Shown: piece by piece, positions 52,784 to 61,110 of the stretch
How the letters are laid out: the number at the start of each line of letters is the position of its first letter
How positions within the stretch are numbered: the first letter of the stretch is position 1
Source of the DNA: RGIG8748 sp045539515
Lineage (GTDB): Bacteria > Bacillota > Clostridia > UMGS1810
Length of the DNA stretch: 64,000 nt
NCBI GenBank assembly: GCA_045539515.1
Contig: JAZQFN010000047.1
Span: 26,878 to 90,877 of the forward strand
Direction of reading: 5' to 3'
Made by a program: the position numbers and the translations under genes
Notes under the pieces: generated by a model
Seen by the model: the letters and a program-made list of their open reading frames with translations, nothing else
Database searches by the model: none
Told to the model about the DNA's origin: nothing

Positions 52784-54292
52784 CTAGGCTCTGTGTCCGC
52801 CAATCTGCTTATTACGGTCTATTGTAGTTGCACCTTCCTTAAGGTTCATACCCTTAAGGATTGCATTTTTGCCAAAGCGGTTTCGTATTTCCACGGTGGC
52901 TTTCTGAATTTTTTTCTCTTTTTCCAAAAGCTTTTCTTTGTTTTCTCTTAAGGTATCTTCAAGGGCATAATCCGTAAACATATCCGTCTGCTCAAATCGG
53001 TTTTTTTCCTTGGCTTCTCCCTCTGCCATAAGCCGGCTTGCGGTAAGATTTATTCTGCGGACAAGTAGTTTAGGGTCGACTATACGGTCAAAAAGCTTCA
53101 TAACAGCATCGGATATAAGCATTGCAGAGGAGGTAAACCTTTCTATATTGGCAGTACCGTGAGCGTGCTTGGGTACAAGTCTGCCAAGGTAGTCTGCCTT
53201 TATTTCTCCGGTGTACTCCCGGGCGATTTTCGGGTTTTTGAGGTTTTCTATATCATAGCCGATGGTGAGCACAATCTGGTCGGTAACAAGTCTTTTTTCC
53301 ACAAGGTCAAGTACAAGAAGCTCTGTCATCTCACGGACTATGAGCCTTGCTCCGTCAAAATTGTAGGCGCAATGAAGCACCTGCCCCATACTGATACTTG
53401 TGTTTTCGGGAGTGTAGCTCATAGCTTCACGGAGGGTACACGGCTCGTACCCCCATGCATGGTCTACAAGGAGCTTGGCATTTATGCCGAAGAGCTTTTT
53501 AAGGAGCTTTCTGCCATAGGCTGTGGTGGATATTCTCGCCACATCTCCCATGGTATACATACGATTTTGTTCAAGCTTCTTTGCATAGCCGTGACCTATA
53601 CGCCAAAAGTCCGTAAGGGGTTTGTGATTCCACATTTCTTCTCTGTAGCTCATTTCGTCAAGCTCGGCAATGCGCACGCCGTCTTTGTCGGCAGGCATTT
53701 TCTTTGCTTTTATATCCATAGCAATTTTGGCAAGGTACATATTGGTGCCGATGCCTGCGGTAGCGGTGATTCCGGTGGTTTTAAGCACATCACGAATAAT
53801 CCTTATGGCAAGGTCGTGGGGTGTTTCGCCATAAGCGGAAAGATACGGAGTAATATCCATAAACACCTCATCTATGGAGTACACAAGTATATCCTCGGGG
53901 GCAATGTACTTAAGGTAGATATCGTATATACGGGTGCTGTATTCCATATACAGCGCCATTTGGGGTACTGCCGCAATGTAGCCAAGACTAAGGGATGGAT
54001 TATTTTGAAGCTCATCGGCATTGCAGGAGGAACCCTTAAACTTTTTGCCGGGAGCTTTTTGAAGTCTTTTGTTGTTTATATTACGTACATCGCTTTCCAC
54101 TTCAAAAAGCCTTGCTCTGCCGGATATGCCATAGGCTTTAAGGGATGGGGTTACTGCAAGGCATATGGTCTTTTCCGTACGGAAAACATCGGCAACCACA
54201 AGGTTGGTTTTTAATGGGTCAAGATTTCGCTCCACACATTCCACGGAGGCGTAGAAGCTTTTTAAATCTATGCAAAGGTATGTTTTTTCCAT
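52784..54292 (-). CDS. Y-family (UmuC/UvrX-like) DNA polymerase
   Basis: 502 residues. CIDLKSFYASVECVERNLDP at residues 7-26 holds the first catalytic Asp, YSIDEVFMDIT near 138 the Asp-Glu pair, followed by a helix-hairpin-helix thumb (WRIGHGYAKKLEQNRMYTMGDVA) and little-finger domain. The IDLKSFYASVE start and YolD partner mark the UvrX/UmuC-like branch rather than DinB. Performs error-prone synthesis past DNA lesions. The C-terminal 60 residues are a basic/acidic helix, possibly a clamp-binding tail. Confidence 0.92.
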   Translation of the reverse strand: MEKTYLCIDLKSFYASVECVERNLDPLKTNLVVADVFRTEKTICLAVTPSLKAYGISGRARLFEVESDVRNINNKRLQKAPGKKFKGSSCNADELQNNPSLSLGYIAAVPQMALYMEYSTRIYDIYLKYIAPEDILVYSIDEVFMDITPYLSAYGETPHDLAIRIIRDVLKTTGITATAGIGTNMYLAKIAMDIKAKKMPADKDGVRIAELDEMSYREEMWNHKPLTDFWRIGHGYAKKLEQNRMYTMGDVARISTTAYGRKLLKKLFGINAKLLVDHAWGYEPCTLREAMSYTPENTSISMGQVLHCAYNFDGARLIVREMTELLVLDLVEKRLVTDQIVLTIGYDIENLKNPKIAREYTGEIKADYLGRLVPKHAHGTANIERFTSSAMLISDAVMKLFDRIVDPKLLVRRINLTASRLMAEGEAKEKNRFEQTDMFTDYALEDTLRENKEKLLEKEKKIQKATVEIRNRFGKNAILKGMNLKEGATTIDRNKQIGGHRA

Positions 54293-54617
54293 TTTGACCT
54301 CCGGGGTAGGAATTAGAGATTAGGGAATAGGGTAAACTTTTGTTTATCTGTTTGCTTGACAAGTGAGGCACTTAATTCTGTGTGTCATCCTGAGGCAAAG
54401 CCGAAGGATCTTCATGACAAGAGGGATACTTGATTGTAAAGAAGATTCCTCACATATGTTCGGAATGACATTTGTATTTTCATCATGTATTCATATTCTA
54501 CTCTTTCCTATGCACATTATCACTATGTCAAATGAAATTTCTTTATGGTAATTTTTGGAAATAGAAAACCGATGTACACATTTGCATACATCGGTCAATA
54601 TTATTGCTTATTTAATT
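54293..54617. repeat. intergenic region with repeats before the polymerase
   Basis: Carries degenerate GATTAGG heptamers (about 54311-54332) and a palindromic-family element bounded by TGTCATCC (54383) and GGAATGACA (54470). The pyrC terminator is at 54563-54595. No coding sequence supported. Confidence 0.6.
54563..54595 (-). terminator. terminator of pyrC
   Basis: ACCGATGTA (54568-54576) pairs with TACATCGGT (54587-54595); leftward T tract TTTTCTATTT. Confidence 0.85.
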
Positions 54618-55865
54618 TTAATTTTCGTAAGCTATCTTACCCCTGCACACGGTAAGCAGACATTTACCGTAAACTTTCATACCGCCAAAGGGCATACTCT
54701 TGCCCTTGGAGAGGAAGTCGTCGGGGTTTATTTCATATTCTTTATCAAGATTGAATACTGCAAAATTTGCCTTTGCCCCTACCTTGATTTCGCTTTCTAT
54801 GCCAAAACGTTTTGCAGGGTTTGCACTCATAAGGTCAATAAGTCTTTCCAAGGTGATTTCCCCTGTTTTAACAAAATGTGTATACATCACGGGGAAGGCT
54901 GTTTCTATGCCTACGATGCCGTTTAAGCTCTTTAAGCCTTTGGACTTTTCTTCTGCGCTGTGGGGAGCGTGGTCTGTGGCTATCATATCCACGGTGCCGT
55001 CCTTAATTGCTTCTATAAGTGCCTTTTGGTCGTCCTTGCTGCGGATTGGGGGATTCATTTTGTAGCCGCCGTCTTCCTTTAAGTCCATATCGTTAAACAC
55101 AAGGTAGTGGGGTCCTGTTTCGCAGGTGATGTCTATGCCCTCTGCCTTTGCCTTGCGGATAAGGTCTATGCTTTCCTTGGCGGAAACATGACACACATGA
55201 TAGGGCGCTTTGGTTTCCTTTAAGAGCTCAATATCACGCTTGATTGGTCCCCACTCGCTTTCGGAGCAGATGCCCTTGTGACCGTTTGCCTTGGCGTATT
55301 CGCCATCGTGAATGTAGCCGCCGTAAAGGAGAGCTTCGTCCTCGCAATGGGCGGAGATTATCTTGCCAAGATTTCGTGCTTTAATCATACAAAGGCGCAT
55401 CATGTCTTCTTCCTGAACGCCCTTGCCGTCATCGGAAAAGCCTGCCACAAACTTTGCCATAACCTCCATATCGGAGATTCTCTCCCCTTTCTGTCCCTTG
55501 GTGAGGGATGCAAAGGGAAGCACGTCTATTACCGCATCTTTCTCTATAATGTCAAGCTGTTCTCTTAAGTTTGCCATACTGTCCGGCACGGGGTTAAGGT
55601 TTGGCATGGAGCATACTGTGGTGTAACCGCCCCTTGCAGATGCCTTGGTGCCGGTGGCAATGGTTTCCTTGTATTCAAAGCCGGGCTCACGCAGGTGAAC
55701 GTGAACATCTATAAGTCCGGGGAATATGTGCTGACCGCTAAAATCGTACACCTTGTCGGCATCCTCTGTGATGCTATCTTCAATCTTTGCAATAACATCG
55801 CCGTCGGTTAAAATATCCTTTTTGCCGTAGCCGAATATATCTGCATTTTTGATTAGTATTTTCAT
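54618..55865 (-). CDS. pyrC: dihydroorotase
   Basis: 415 residues from ATG at 55863-55865; an in-frame GTG 9 nt upstream belongs to the GGAGTG ribosome site. Metal motif DVHVHLREPGFEYKETI, the second metal histidines (CHEDE-like 'SAHCEDEAL' and 'HVCHVSAKES') and ATDHAPHSAEEK are the class-I dihydroorotase set. Closes carbamoyl-aspartate to dihydroorotate. It lies 12 kb from the rest of the pyr genes, with its own promoter. Confidence 0.95.
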   Translation of the reverse strand: MKILIKNADIFGYGKKDILTDGDVIAKIEDSITEDADKVYDFSGQHIFPGLIDVHVHLREPGFEYKETIATGTKASARGGYTTVCSMPNLNPVPDSMANLREQLDIIEKDAVIDVLPFASLTKGQKGERISDMEVMAKFVAGFSDDGKGVQEEDMMRLCMIKARNLGKIISAHCEDEALLYGGYIHDGEYAKANGHKGICSESEWGPIKRDIELLKETKAPYHVCHVSAKESIDLIRKAKAEGIDITCETGPHYLVFNDMDLKEDGGYKMNPPIRSKDDQKALIEAIKDGTVDMIATDHAPHSAEEKSKGLKSLNGIVGIETAFPVMYTHFVKTGEITLERLIDLMSANPAKRFGIESEIKVGAKANFAVFNLDKEYEINPDDFLSKGKSMPFGGMKVYGKCLLTVCRGKIAYEN

Positions 55866-55896
55866 GGGTATCACTCCAATTATTCTTTGTGCTGTA

Positions 55897-55925
55897 ATTA
55901 TATCATTTTTTTAGGGAGAAGTAAA
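55897..55925 (-). promoter_or_regulatory. sigma-A promoter of pyrC
   Basis: TTTACT (complement of 55920-55925), 17-bp spacer, TATAAT (complement of 55897-55902) with TGA before it, an extended -10. Leader about 25 nt. Confidence 0.75.
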
Positions 55926-55978
55926 GGGGATTTGAATTTAATTAAAGTTGTGTGGTTTTGCGCATCCGAATATTAATA

Positions 55979-56007
55979 TTGAATTAATTTAACATATATG
56001 GTATAAT
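55979..56007 (+). promoter_or_regulatory. sigma-A promoter of the Fic gene
   Basis: TTGAAT (55979-55984), 17-bp spacer, TATAAT (56002-56007) preceded by TGG. It places the transcription start near 56014 and so rules out a start codon at 56012. Confidence 0.75.
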
Positions 56008-56044
56008 ATATATGACATTGCAGATTGCATATGGAGGAAATAAT

Positions 56045-56650
56045 ATGGCATTGCATAACAAATTGGGAATAACCGATTCTGCAGAGCTTGCGCGTGTTGA
56101 AGAAAAGTTAAGCAAACAAAAAGCCCTTAAGCTATATGACCTGAATTTGCTTAGCGAATTGGAGGCAGGCACGTTTTCGTCTCTCAGCTTCATACACAAA
56201 TACCTATTTGAAGATATTTATGACTTTGCAGGTGAAATAAGGGATGTAAATATTGCCAAGGGCGGATTTCGCTTTGCTCCGGTAATGTACCTTAAAGAGG
56301 CTTTGGAGCATGTGAGCAATATGCCCCAGACTAATTTTGATGAAATTATAGAAAAATATGTGGAAATGAATATTGCCCACCCATTCAGGGAAGGCAACGG
56401 CAGAAGCACAAGAATATGGCTCGATGATATGCTGAAAAAAGAACTTGGAAAAGTAGTAGATTGGAGTAAGGTTGACAAGGAAGACTATTTGCTTGCTATG
56501 GAAAGAAGTCCTGTCCGCGATATTGAAATTAAACACATTTTAAATATGGCACTCACAGATGACATAAACAGCAGAGAATTATACATGAAAGGTATTGACA
56601 ACAGCTACCACTATGAAGGGTATACTTCATTTAAAACAGAAGAATTGTAA
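56045..56650 (+). CDS. Fic-family AMP-transferase with C-terminal inhibitory motif
   Basis: 201 residues from ATG at 56045, with GGAGGA at 56033-56038. The active-site loop HPFREGNGR lies at 112-120, with the catalytic His and the anion-binding GNGR. Near the C-terminus SYHYEG (187-192) fits the S-x-x-x-E-(G/N) inhibitory motif of class III Fic proteins, in which a self-contained helix blocks ATP. Likely modifies a protein hydroxyl with AMP when inhibition is relieved. No antitoxin gene adjoins, which agrees with the self-inhibited class. Terminator at 56684-56711. Confidence 0.88.
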   Translation: MALHNKLGITDSAELARVEEKLSKQKALKLYDLNLLSELEAGTFSSLSFIHKYLFEDIYDFAGEIRDVNIAKGGFRFAPVMYLKEALEHVSNMPQTNFDEIIEKYVEMNIAHPFREGNGRSTRIWLDDMLKKELGKVVDWSKVDKEDYLLAMERSPVRDIEIKHILNMALTDDINSRELYMKGIDNSYHYEGYTSFKTEEL

Positions 56651-56683
56651 AATTTTAAAGTTGAATATAGTTTGACATGAATA

Positions 56684-56711
56684 AATCCCGAAGGAGTGCC
56701 TTCGGGATTTT
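56684..56711 (+). terminator. terminator after the Fic gene
   Basis: 11-bp perfect stem AATCCCGAAGG/CCTTCGGGATT (56684-56694 with 56699-56709), 4-nt loop, TTTT following. On the other strand the tract is TTTATT, so it may also stop leftward transcripts from the orphan promoter at 56796-56823. Confidence 0.85.
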
Positions 56712-56795
56712 GCGTTTTGCGTTTAGTACACTACTCTCAAATTAGGCTTAGACTTATCCTCCGGCGGAGGCTGATTGAATGCAATACTAGATTAC

Positions 56796-56823
56796 AGTAT
56801 ACCCCTCTTTTTTTAAAAGTCAA
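56796..56823 (-). promoter_or_regulatory. orphan sigma-A promoter next to a repeat array
   Basis: TTGACT (complement of 56818-56823), 16-bp spacer, TATACT (complement of 56796-56801). No gene on that strand follows before the terminator at 56684-56711. The stretch TGAAAGCGTTGACT (complement of 56818-56831) also fits the CcpA cre consensus and overlaps the -35. Confidence 0.6.
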
Positions 56824-56843
56824 CGCTTTCAAAAGCACATTTT

Positions 56844-56926
56844 ACATTTTTTACAACGAATATTCGCCCATACATTACACTTTTTACAACGAAAATCATC
56901 TGAAACTGAACACTTTTTGCAACGAA
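56844..56926. repeat. array 1: three 17-bp motifs at 33-bp period
   Basis: ACATTTTTTACAACGAA (56844-56860), ACACTTTTTACAACGAA (56877-56893), ACACTTTTTGCAACGAA (56910-56926). Starts are exactly 33 bp apart. The array lies 20 bp upstream of the orphan promoter on the minus strand. A second array with the same period is at 62501-62583. Confidence 0.9.
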
Positions 56927-56947
56927 TCGTGTGTATTATGTAAACCA

Positions 56948-57733
56948 CTACAGCCCTTTATTCTCCCTTGCAAAGGCTCCCGGAGTTACTCCGCTATATT
57001 TTTTGAATATTCTGGAAAAGTAATACACATCACTATATCCTACTCTTTCGGCAGTATCGGAGATTGAATAACCACCTGCAAGGAGCAACTTGGCGTGGTC
57101 TATTCGTATGGTGTGGCGATATGCTATAGGCGACATACCTATCTTGTTTTTAAAGGTTTTTTCCATATTGGACACACTCATGGACGACATGGCGGCAAGT
57201 TCCTCTGCCGAAGTGCTCAGGTAGTAGAACTCGTTGAGGTGGTTGAGGGTGTTTTCGATTTTGCCGATACCACCGCTACTCGCTCCAAAGCTTAGGTCGT
57301 CGGAGAAAATCATACCCGCCATTTTAAGCAATATGCTCATGCAAAACACTCCGTAGGTAATGCCGTGTCCGGAATACACATCGTACATTTCCCTGAACAG
57401 TGGCAGGTACTTAAGGGATTGCTCCGCGTCGAACACCTTGGCACGGTCGAACATTCTGCCGGGTGTGCCATCTTTCAAAAAGTTGAAATCCACCTGAAAA
57501 TACTCCGTGTTTTCGCTTGTAACTTCGTTGGTATACACAGATCCGTAAGGGATGTAGAGCATGTTGCCCTCTGCGGTATCCAAAGTATAGTCACCAAAGT
57601 CAAAGCGATGCCCGCCCTTGATGTAAAACACAAGGCTCTCGGACTCGCGAAATTTTTCTGTATGTGTAGGTATGGGGTTCAAACGATACAGAACTCTTTT
57701 TAAATCTATTTCTGCTTTATTTTCCGAAATCAT
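56948..57733 (-). CDS. AraC-family regulator with cupin domain
   Basis: 261 residues. N-terminal cupin-like sensor (GGHRFDFGDYTLDTAEGNMLYIPYGSVYTNEV) and C-terminal AraC double helix-turn-helix (STSAEELAAMSSMSVSNMEKTFK and 'ISDTAERVGYSDVYYFSRIFKKYSGVTPGAF'). Typical sugar-responsive activator. Divergent from the isomerase-like/GH pair, with an inverted repeat between the two promoters, so these are its likely targets. Ribosome site GAGGTG. Confidence 0.92.
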   Translation of the reverse strand: MISENKAEIDLKRVLYRLNPIPTHTEKFRESESLVFYIKGGHRFDFGDYTLDTAEGNMLYIPYGSVYTNEVTSENTEYFQVDFNFLKDGTPGRMFDRAKVFDAEQSLKYLPLFREMYDVYSGHGITYGVFCMSILLKMAGMIFSDDLSFGASSGGIGKIENTLNHLNEFYYLSTSAEELAAMSSMSVSNMEKTFKNKIGMSPIAYRHTIRIDHAKLLLAGGYSISDTAERVGYSDVYYFSRIFKKYSGVTPGAFARENKGL

Positions 57734-57752
57734 ATAAATACACCTCGATTTA

Positions 57753-57780
57753 ATTATACCATTACCTTATTTTAAGTCAA
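57753..57780 (-). promoter_or_regulatory. sigma-A promoter of the AraC gene
   Basis: TTGACT (complement of 57775-57780), 16-bp spacer, TATAAT (complement of 57753-57758) preceded by TGG. Confidence 0.75.
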
Positions 57781-57789
57781 CATGAAATT

Positions 57790-57820
57790 CCGATTTTGTA
57801 CAAAACAATTGCAAAATCGG
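57790..57820. promoter_or_regulatory. inverted repeat, candidate operator
   Basis: CCGATTTTG (57790-57798) and CAAAATCGG (57812-57820), perfect 9-bp arms, centres 22 bp apart (two helical turns). Lies between the two divergent promoters and just upstream of the rightward -35. Confidence 0.7.
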
Positions 57821-57823
57821 TTA

Positions 57824-57853
57824 TTGTTACAACGTATTTGTAGGTGATATAAT
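57824..57853 (+). promoter_or_regulatory. promoter of the isomerase-like/GH operon
   Basis: TTGTTA (57824-57829), 18-bp spacer, TATAAT (57848-57853) preceded by TGA (extended -10). The weak -35 beside an inverted repeat suits activation by the divergent AraC protein. Confidence 0.65.
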
Positions 57854-57925
57854 CGAAATGTACAAAGAAATTTCGGCTTAGCTCATTACAACACGGACGA
57901 TACTAATATAAAGGAGATGTTACTG

Positions 57926-59362
57926 ATGGATTTATCGAGAAAACCAAGTATAGGCTTGCTTTTTATAGCGGCAGAGCGTTTCATGGAACTGGGAAAAGAC
58001 ACCGCCGACGGAACCTACGCCGGGAGAAAAGCAATAGAATGCGAAAAATATATGGGTGCCATGTCGGACTTTGCCGATGTAGTGCCAAGCAAAATTGTAA
58101 ACACAAGAGAACAGGCGGAAGAAGCCGCAGAAATTTTCCAAAAAAACAAGGTTGATTGCGTTGTAGCAATATTCCTTTCCTGGTCGGAAGATTACCACTG
58201 GATAAGCTTCTTGAAGACCCTATCCCCCTACACTCCTCTTATGCTTGCATCGGTTGTCCGTGACGAAATAACAATAACCGACACCAACGACGAAAATCAG
58301 TTTATAGACTTCCTTTCGGCAGGTGCGTTGGTGGGCTTCCTGGAAGGCTCCGGCTCCTTTAAAAGATTTATGAAAAACAACTACTTCCTGGAGATAGACA
58401 CACTCCATAACCTTGCCACCAAAATCAAAACCTTTGCCAAGGCATCTATGGCAAAATCTATACTCGAAAAGTCTACAATAGGTCTGCTTGCTTGCTACAA
58501 CGAGGCTATGTTTGCCACATACACCGACCCATACAACGCCTTTATGGAAATAGGTTCAAGACTCCGCTTTCTGTCTGTGGCAGATTTGTGCGACGAAATA
58601 GACATGATAGATGACACCTGCGTAAATGATGTATTGGATAAACTGGCAAACACCTACCGTGTTCACCCAAATGTAAACAAAGACAAGTTCTTTGCATCGG
58701 TAAAAGCTACCATGGCCATGGAAAAGCTTGCTACCGACAACCAAACTGATTTACTTGTGCTGAACGACATAGACACCACTCTGTTCAAAAAAGTAGGTTT
58801 ACGCCCCGGATTTGCCCCTCTTGACGGCAACAAAAACCGAGTAACTGTTCCCGAAGGTGACATTGGCGGAGGTCTTGCCACATACATACTGCGAATACTC
58901 AGTCAAAAGGTGGCAAACTTCATTGAACCATTCTACATTAACAACTCCAACGGCACCTTTGCCGCAGGTCACGCAGGACCCAACGACTACACCGAGTGCC
59001 CCGAAAATGTGATAATTGCTCGTGATGAGCGTTTCGCCAAAAGTCAATGGAAACACGCCGGAGCACCCTTTGCCTGGTATGTGTTCCCCGAAGGCGAGAA
59101 GACCATGCTCCATATGTCCGAAGAAAACGGCAGAATGAAGATGATAGCAACAACCGTGGAATGTATGCCAACCAAGCACTACCTTGCAAGCTACTCCCAC
59201 GCGGATTTCCGTCACAAAACATTAAGCCATACAGAGCTTTTTAAAAGAATCGCGGAAAAAGGTGCAACGCAGCACTTTGCCATCTGCCCCGGAGATGTAA
59301 CAAAAGAGCTTGAAGCTCTGGCAAAGATGATGGACTTTGACTACTACTATATAGGAGAATAA
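57926..59362 (+). CDS. L-fucose/L-arabinose-isomerase-fold protein
   Basis: 478 residues from ATG at 57926, 9 nt after AAGGAG; the ATG at 57917 abuts the ribosome site. N-terminal Rossmann-like part (IGLLFIAAERFMELG, VVAIFLSWSEDYHW), second domain, and a C-terminal beta domain with GDIGGGLATYILRI and GTFAAGHAGPNDY. The layout is that of L-fucose/arabinose isomerases and their relatives, which interconvert aldoses and ketoses with Mn2+. The catalytic acidic residues are not certain, so a non-isomerase member is possible. Coupled to the GH gene 2 nt downstream. Confidence 0.7.
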   Translation: MDLSRKPSIGLLFIAAERFMELGKDTADGTYAGRKAIECEKYMGAMSDFADVVPSKIVNTREQAEEAAEIFQKNKVDCVVAIFLSWSEDYHWISFLKTLSPYTPLMLASVVRDEITITDTNDENQFIDFLSAGALVGFLEGSGSFKRFMKNNYFLEIDTLHNLATKIKTFAKASMAKSILEKSTIGLLACYNEAMFATYTDPYNAFMEIGSRLRFLSVADLCDEIDMIDDTCVNDVLDKLANTYRVHPNVNKDKFFASVKATMAMEKLATDNQTDLLVLNDIDTTLFKKVGLRPGFAPLDGNKNRVTVPEGDIGGGLATYILRILSQKVANFIEPFYINNSNGTFAAGHAGPNDYTECPENVIIARDERFAKSQWKHAGAPFAWYVFPEGEKTMLHMSEENGRMKMIATTVECMPTKHYLASYSHADFRHKTLSHTELFKRIAEKGATQHFAICPGDVTKELEALAKMMDFDYYYIGE

Positions 59363-59364
59363 CT

Positions 59365-60981
59365 ATGATATCCTTAACTAAACCCACACTGCGTTGGCTC
59401 TTTGGTGGTGTAGGCTTCCACAACAGCGAAGCTACCATGACACCCATAATGAGCAAGGAATTTAAAGAACAGGTTGTACTTAAAGTATTTCGGGAGATAT
59501 CCCCCACCTACTCCCGCGTGTTCGCGGGCTATGCCAACTGGTCAAAGGAAGCCATGGACTCCTTTGCGGACTACTACGACGAAACATTCCGCAAAGCAGG
59601 TACCCTGGTGTACGCCGTACCCGGCAGAATGCCCTATATAACCGATGACTTCGACATAGAGGATTACTGCGAAAAGGTGGCCTCAAACCTGGAGTACCTT
59701 ATTAAGGAGCGAAACTGCACCAAGATACGCTACTACTGTGTAACAAACGAGCTTTCCGTAGGTAACACTTATGCCTACTTAAGTAAGCACCTTGACCTGT
59801 TCAAAACTCTCCACGAGGGTCTTTACAAAGCCTTCCGCAGACATAACCTTGACATAGGTCTCCTTGCAACAGATTGCTCCGGTGTGGAGCAGTTCGGTCA
59901 GATAGATTGGGCGGCGGAAAATATGGACGAAGTAACCGAGTGCTACTGCGCGCACCTTTACTCCAACAAGTATCTGCCCGGAGATATAAATGCATATAAA
60001 TACTATGTGGAGTCCTTTACACCACCCGTAATGACCGCACACGCCAAAGAGAAACGCTTTGTACTGGGTGAATACGGCCTTACCATGCAAAACCGCTTCA
60101 ACAAGTTCCCTATGCGAAACGATGTTTCATACCCTGTGGATATGCCCGAAACAGACAGCATATACGCCATATCCCTCTGCGAAATGGCAATGGCTGCCAT
60201 AAACTGCGGTTCACTTGCGGCGGTGATGTGGACACTCTACGACTACCCGGACCCCTTTATACGAGAAAACGGCGACACCCCCGAAGAAAAAGCACGATAC
60301 GATGTGGCGCGTTTTTCAGGTCATGGTCTTGACGTACGCTACAACAAAAACGGCATTATAAAATGGTGTGAAGAGGACAAGGACTACACCGCCCGTTCCT
60401 CGCTATACACCATGGGCTACATGGCAAAGCTCTTTAAAAAGGGATCACGCGTACTTGACACAAAATGGGATGATGAAACCATACGTTGTTGTGGTGTAAC
60501 CAATAGCGACGGTTCTGTATCGGTGGCTATAATCAACTGGTCGGAAGATGCCGTAAGCACCGATTTGAACATGGATTTTGAAATATCCAAGCCTATGCGA
60601 AGATACGAGTATATGGCAGACAATGTACCCTTAAATAAGTTTAACGACTTGCAGGATTACACAGCGGTTATATCACTTGCCAAGGGTGCAAACACCATTA
60701 CCATGCCGGCAAAATCCATTACATTCTTTACTACAGATTACAAGGACAGAACACCATCGAAGATTAAAAACATCCGTGCAAAGGATGGCGTGCTGACTTG
60801 GGATAAATGCACCGATGAAGAGCACACCTACTACAGGGTGTATGCTTCGGATAGCAAAGATTTTGAAATTTGCATAGAAAATCAGATAGCATCCACCGTG
60901 GCAGAAAGTGTGGCGATAGATGGAAAGCACAAATATTTCAAGGTGATTTCCGTGGACAAATGGGGAAATGCGGGGAAATAA
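59365..60981 (+). CDS. clan GH-A glycoside hydrolase, cytoplasmic
   Basis: 538 residues, no signal peptide. TIM barrel with the acid/base pair Asn128-Glu129 (YYCVTNELSVG) and nucleophile Glu236 (RFVLGEYGLT), the signature of retaining clan-A enzymes (GH5, GH30, GH39, GH51-like). From about residue 390 a beta-sandwich, and from about 470 a fibronectin-III-like tail (PSKIKNIRAKDGVLTWDKC). Begins 2 nt after the isomerase-like gene, so the enzyme probably frees the sugar that the neighbour acts on. The CAZy family is not resolved by eye. Confidence 0.82.
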   Translation: MISLTKPTLRWLFGGVGFHNSEATMTPIMSKEFKEQVVLKVFREISPTYSRVFAGYANWSKEAMDSFADYYDETFRKAGTLVYAVPGRMPYITDDFDIEDYCEKVASNLEYLIKERNCTKIRYYCVTNELSVGNTYAYLSKHLDLFKTLHEGLYKAFRRHNLDIGLLATDCSGVEQFGQIDWAAENMDEVTECYCAHLYSNKYLPGDINAYKYYVESFTPPVMTAHAKEKRFVLGEYGLTMQNRFNKFPMRNDVSYPVDMPETDSIYAISLCEMAMAAINCGSLAAVMWTLYDYPDPFIRENGDTPEEKARYDVARFSGHGLDVRYNKNGIIKWCEEDKDYTARSSLYTMGYMAKLFKKGSRVLDTKWDDETIRCCGVTNSDGSVSVAIINWSEDAVSTDLNMDFEISKPMRRYEYMADNVPLNKFNDLQDYTAVISLAKGANTITMPAKSITFFTTDYKDRTPSKIKNIRAKDGVLTWDKCTDEEHTYYRVYASDSKDFEICIENQIASTVAESVAIDGKHKYFKVISVDKWGNAGK

Positions 60982-60991
60982 GCATTAAAAG

Positions 60992-61027
60992 AAAACAAGC
61001 AGTGTAAAAATTACACCGCTTGTTTTT
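60992..61027 (+). terminator. terminator after the GH clan-A gene
   Basis: AAAACAAGC/GCTTGTTTT with an inner GTGTAA/TTACAC stem, then TTTTTG. Nearly symmetric, so it may work in both directions. Confidence 0.85.
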
Positions 61028-61110
61028 GTCTATCCTGTGGTGCCTTTGGATTTGTATATTATACCATACTACTTACCACAAAATATATAAAAAATTAAAA
61101 AAATCCCAAT

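Noticed and set aside
53159..54214. 351-residue open frame on the + strand
   Set aside because: It lies wholly opposite the Y-family polymerase, has no ribosome site and low-complexity Gly/Lys/His composition; a mirror of the real gene.
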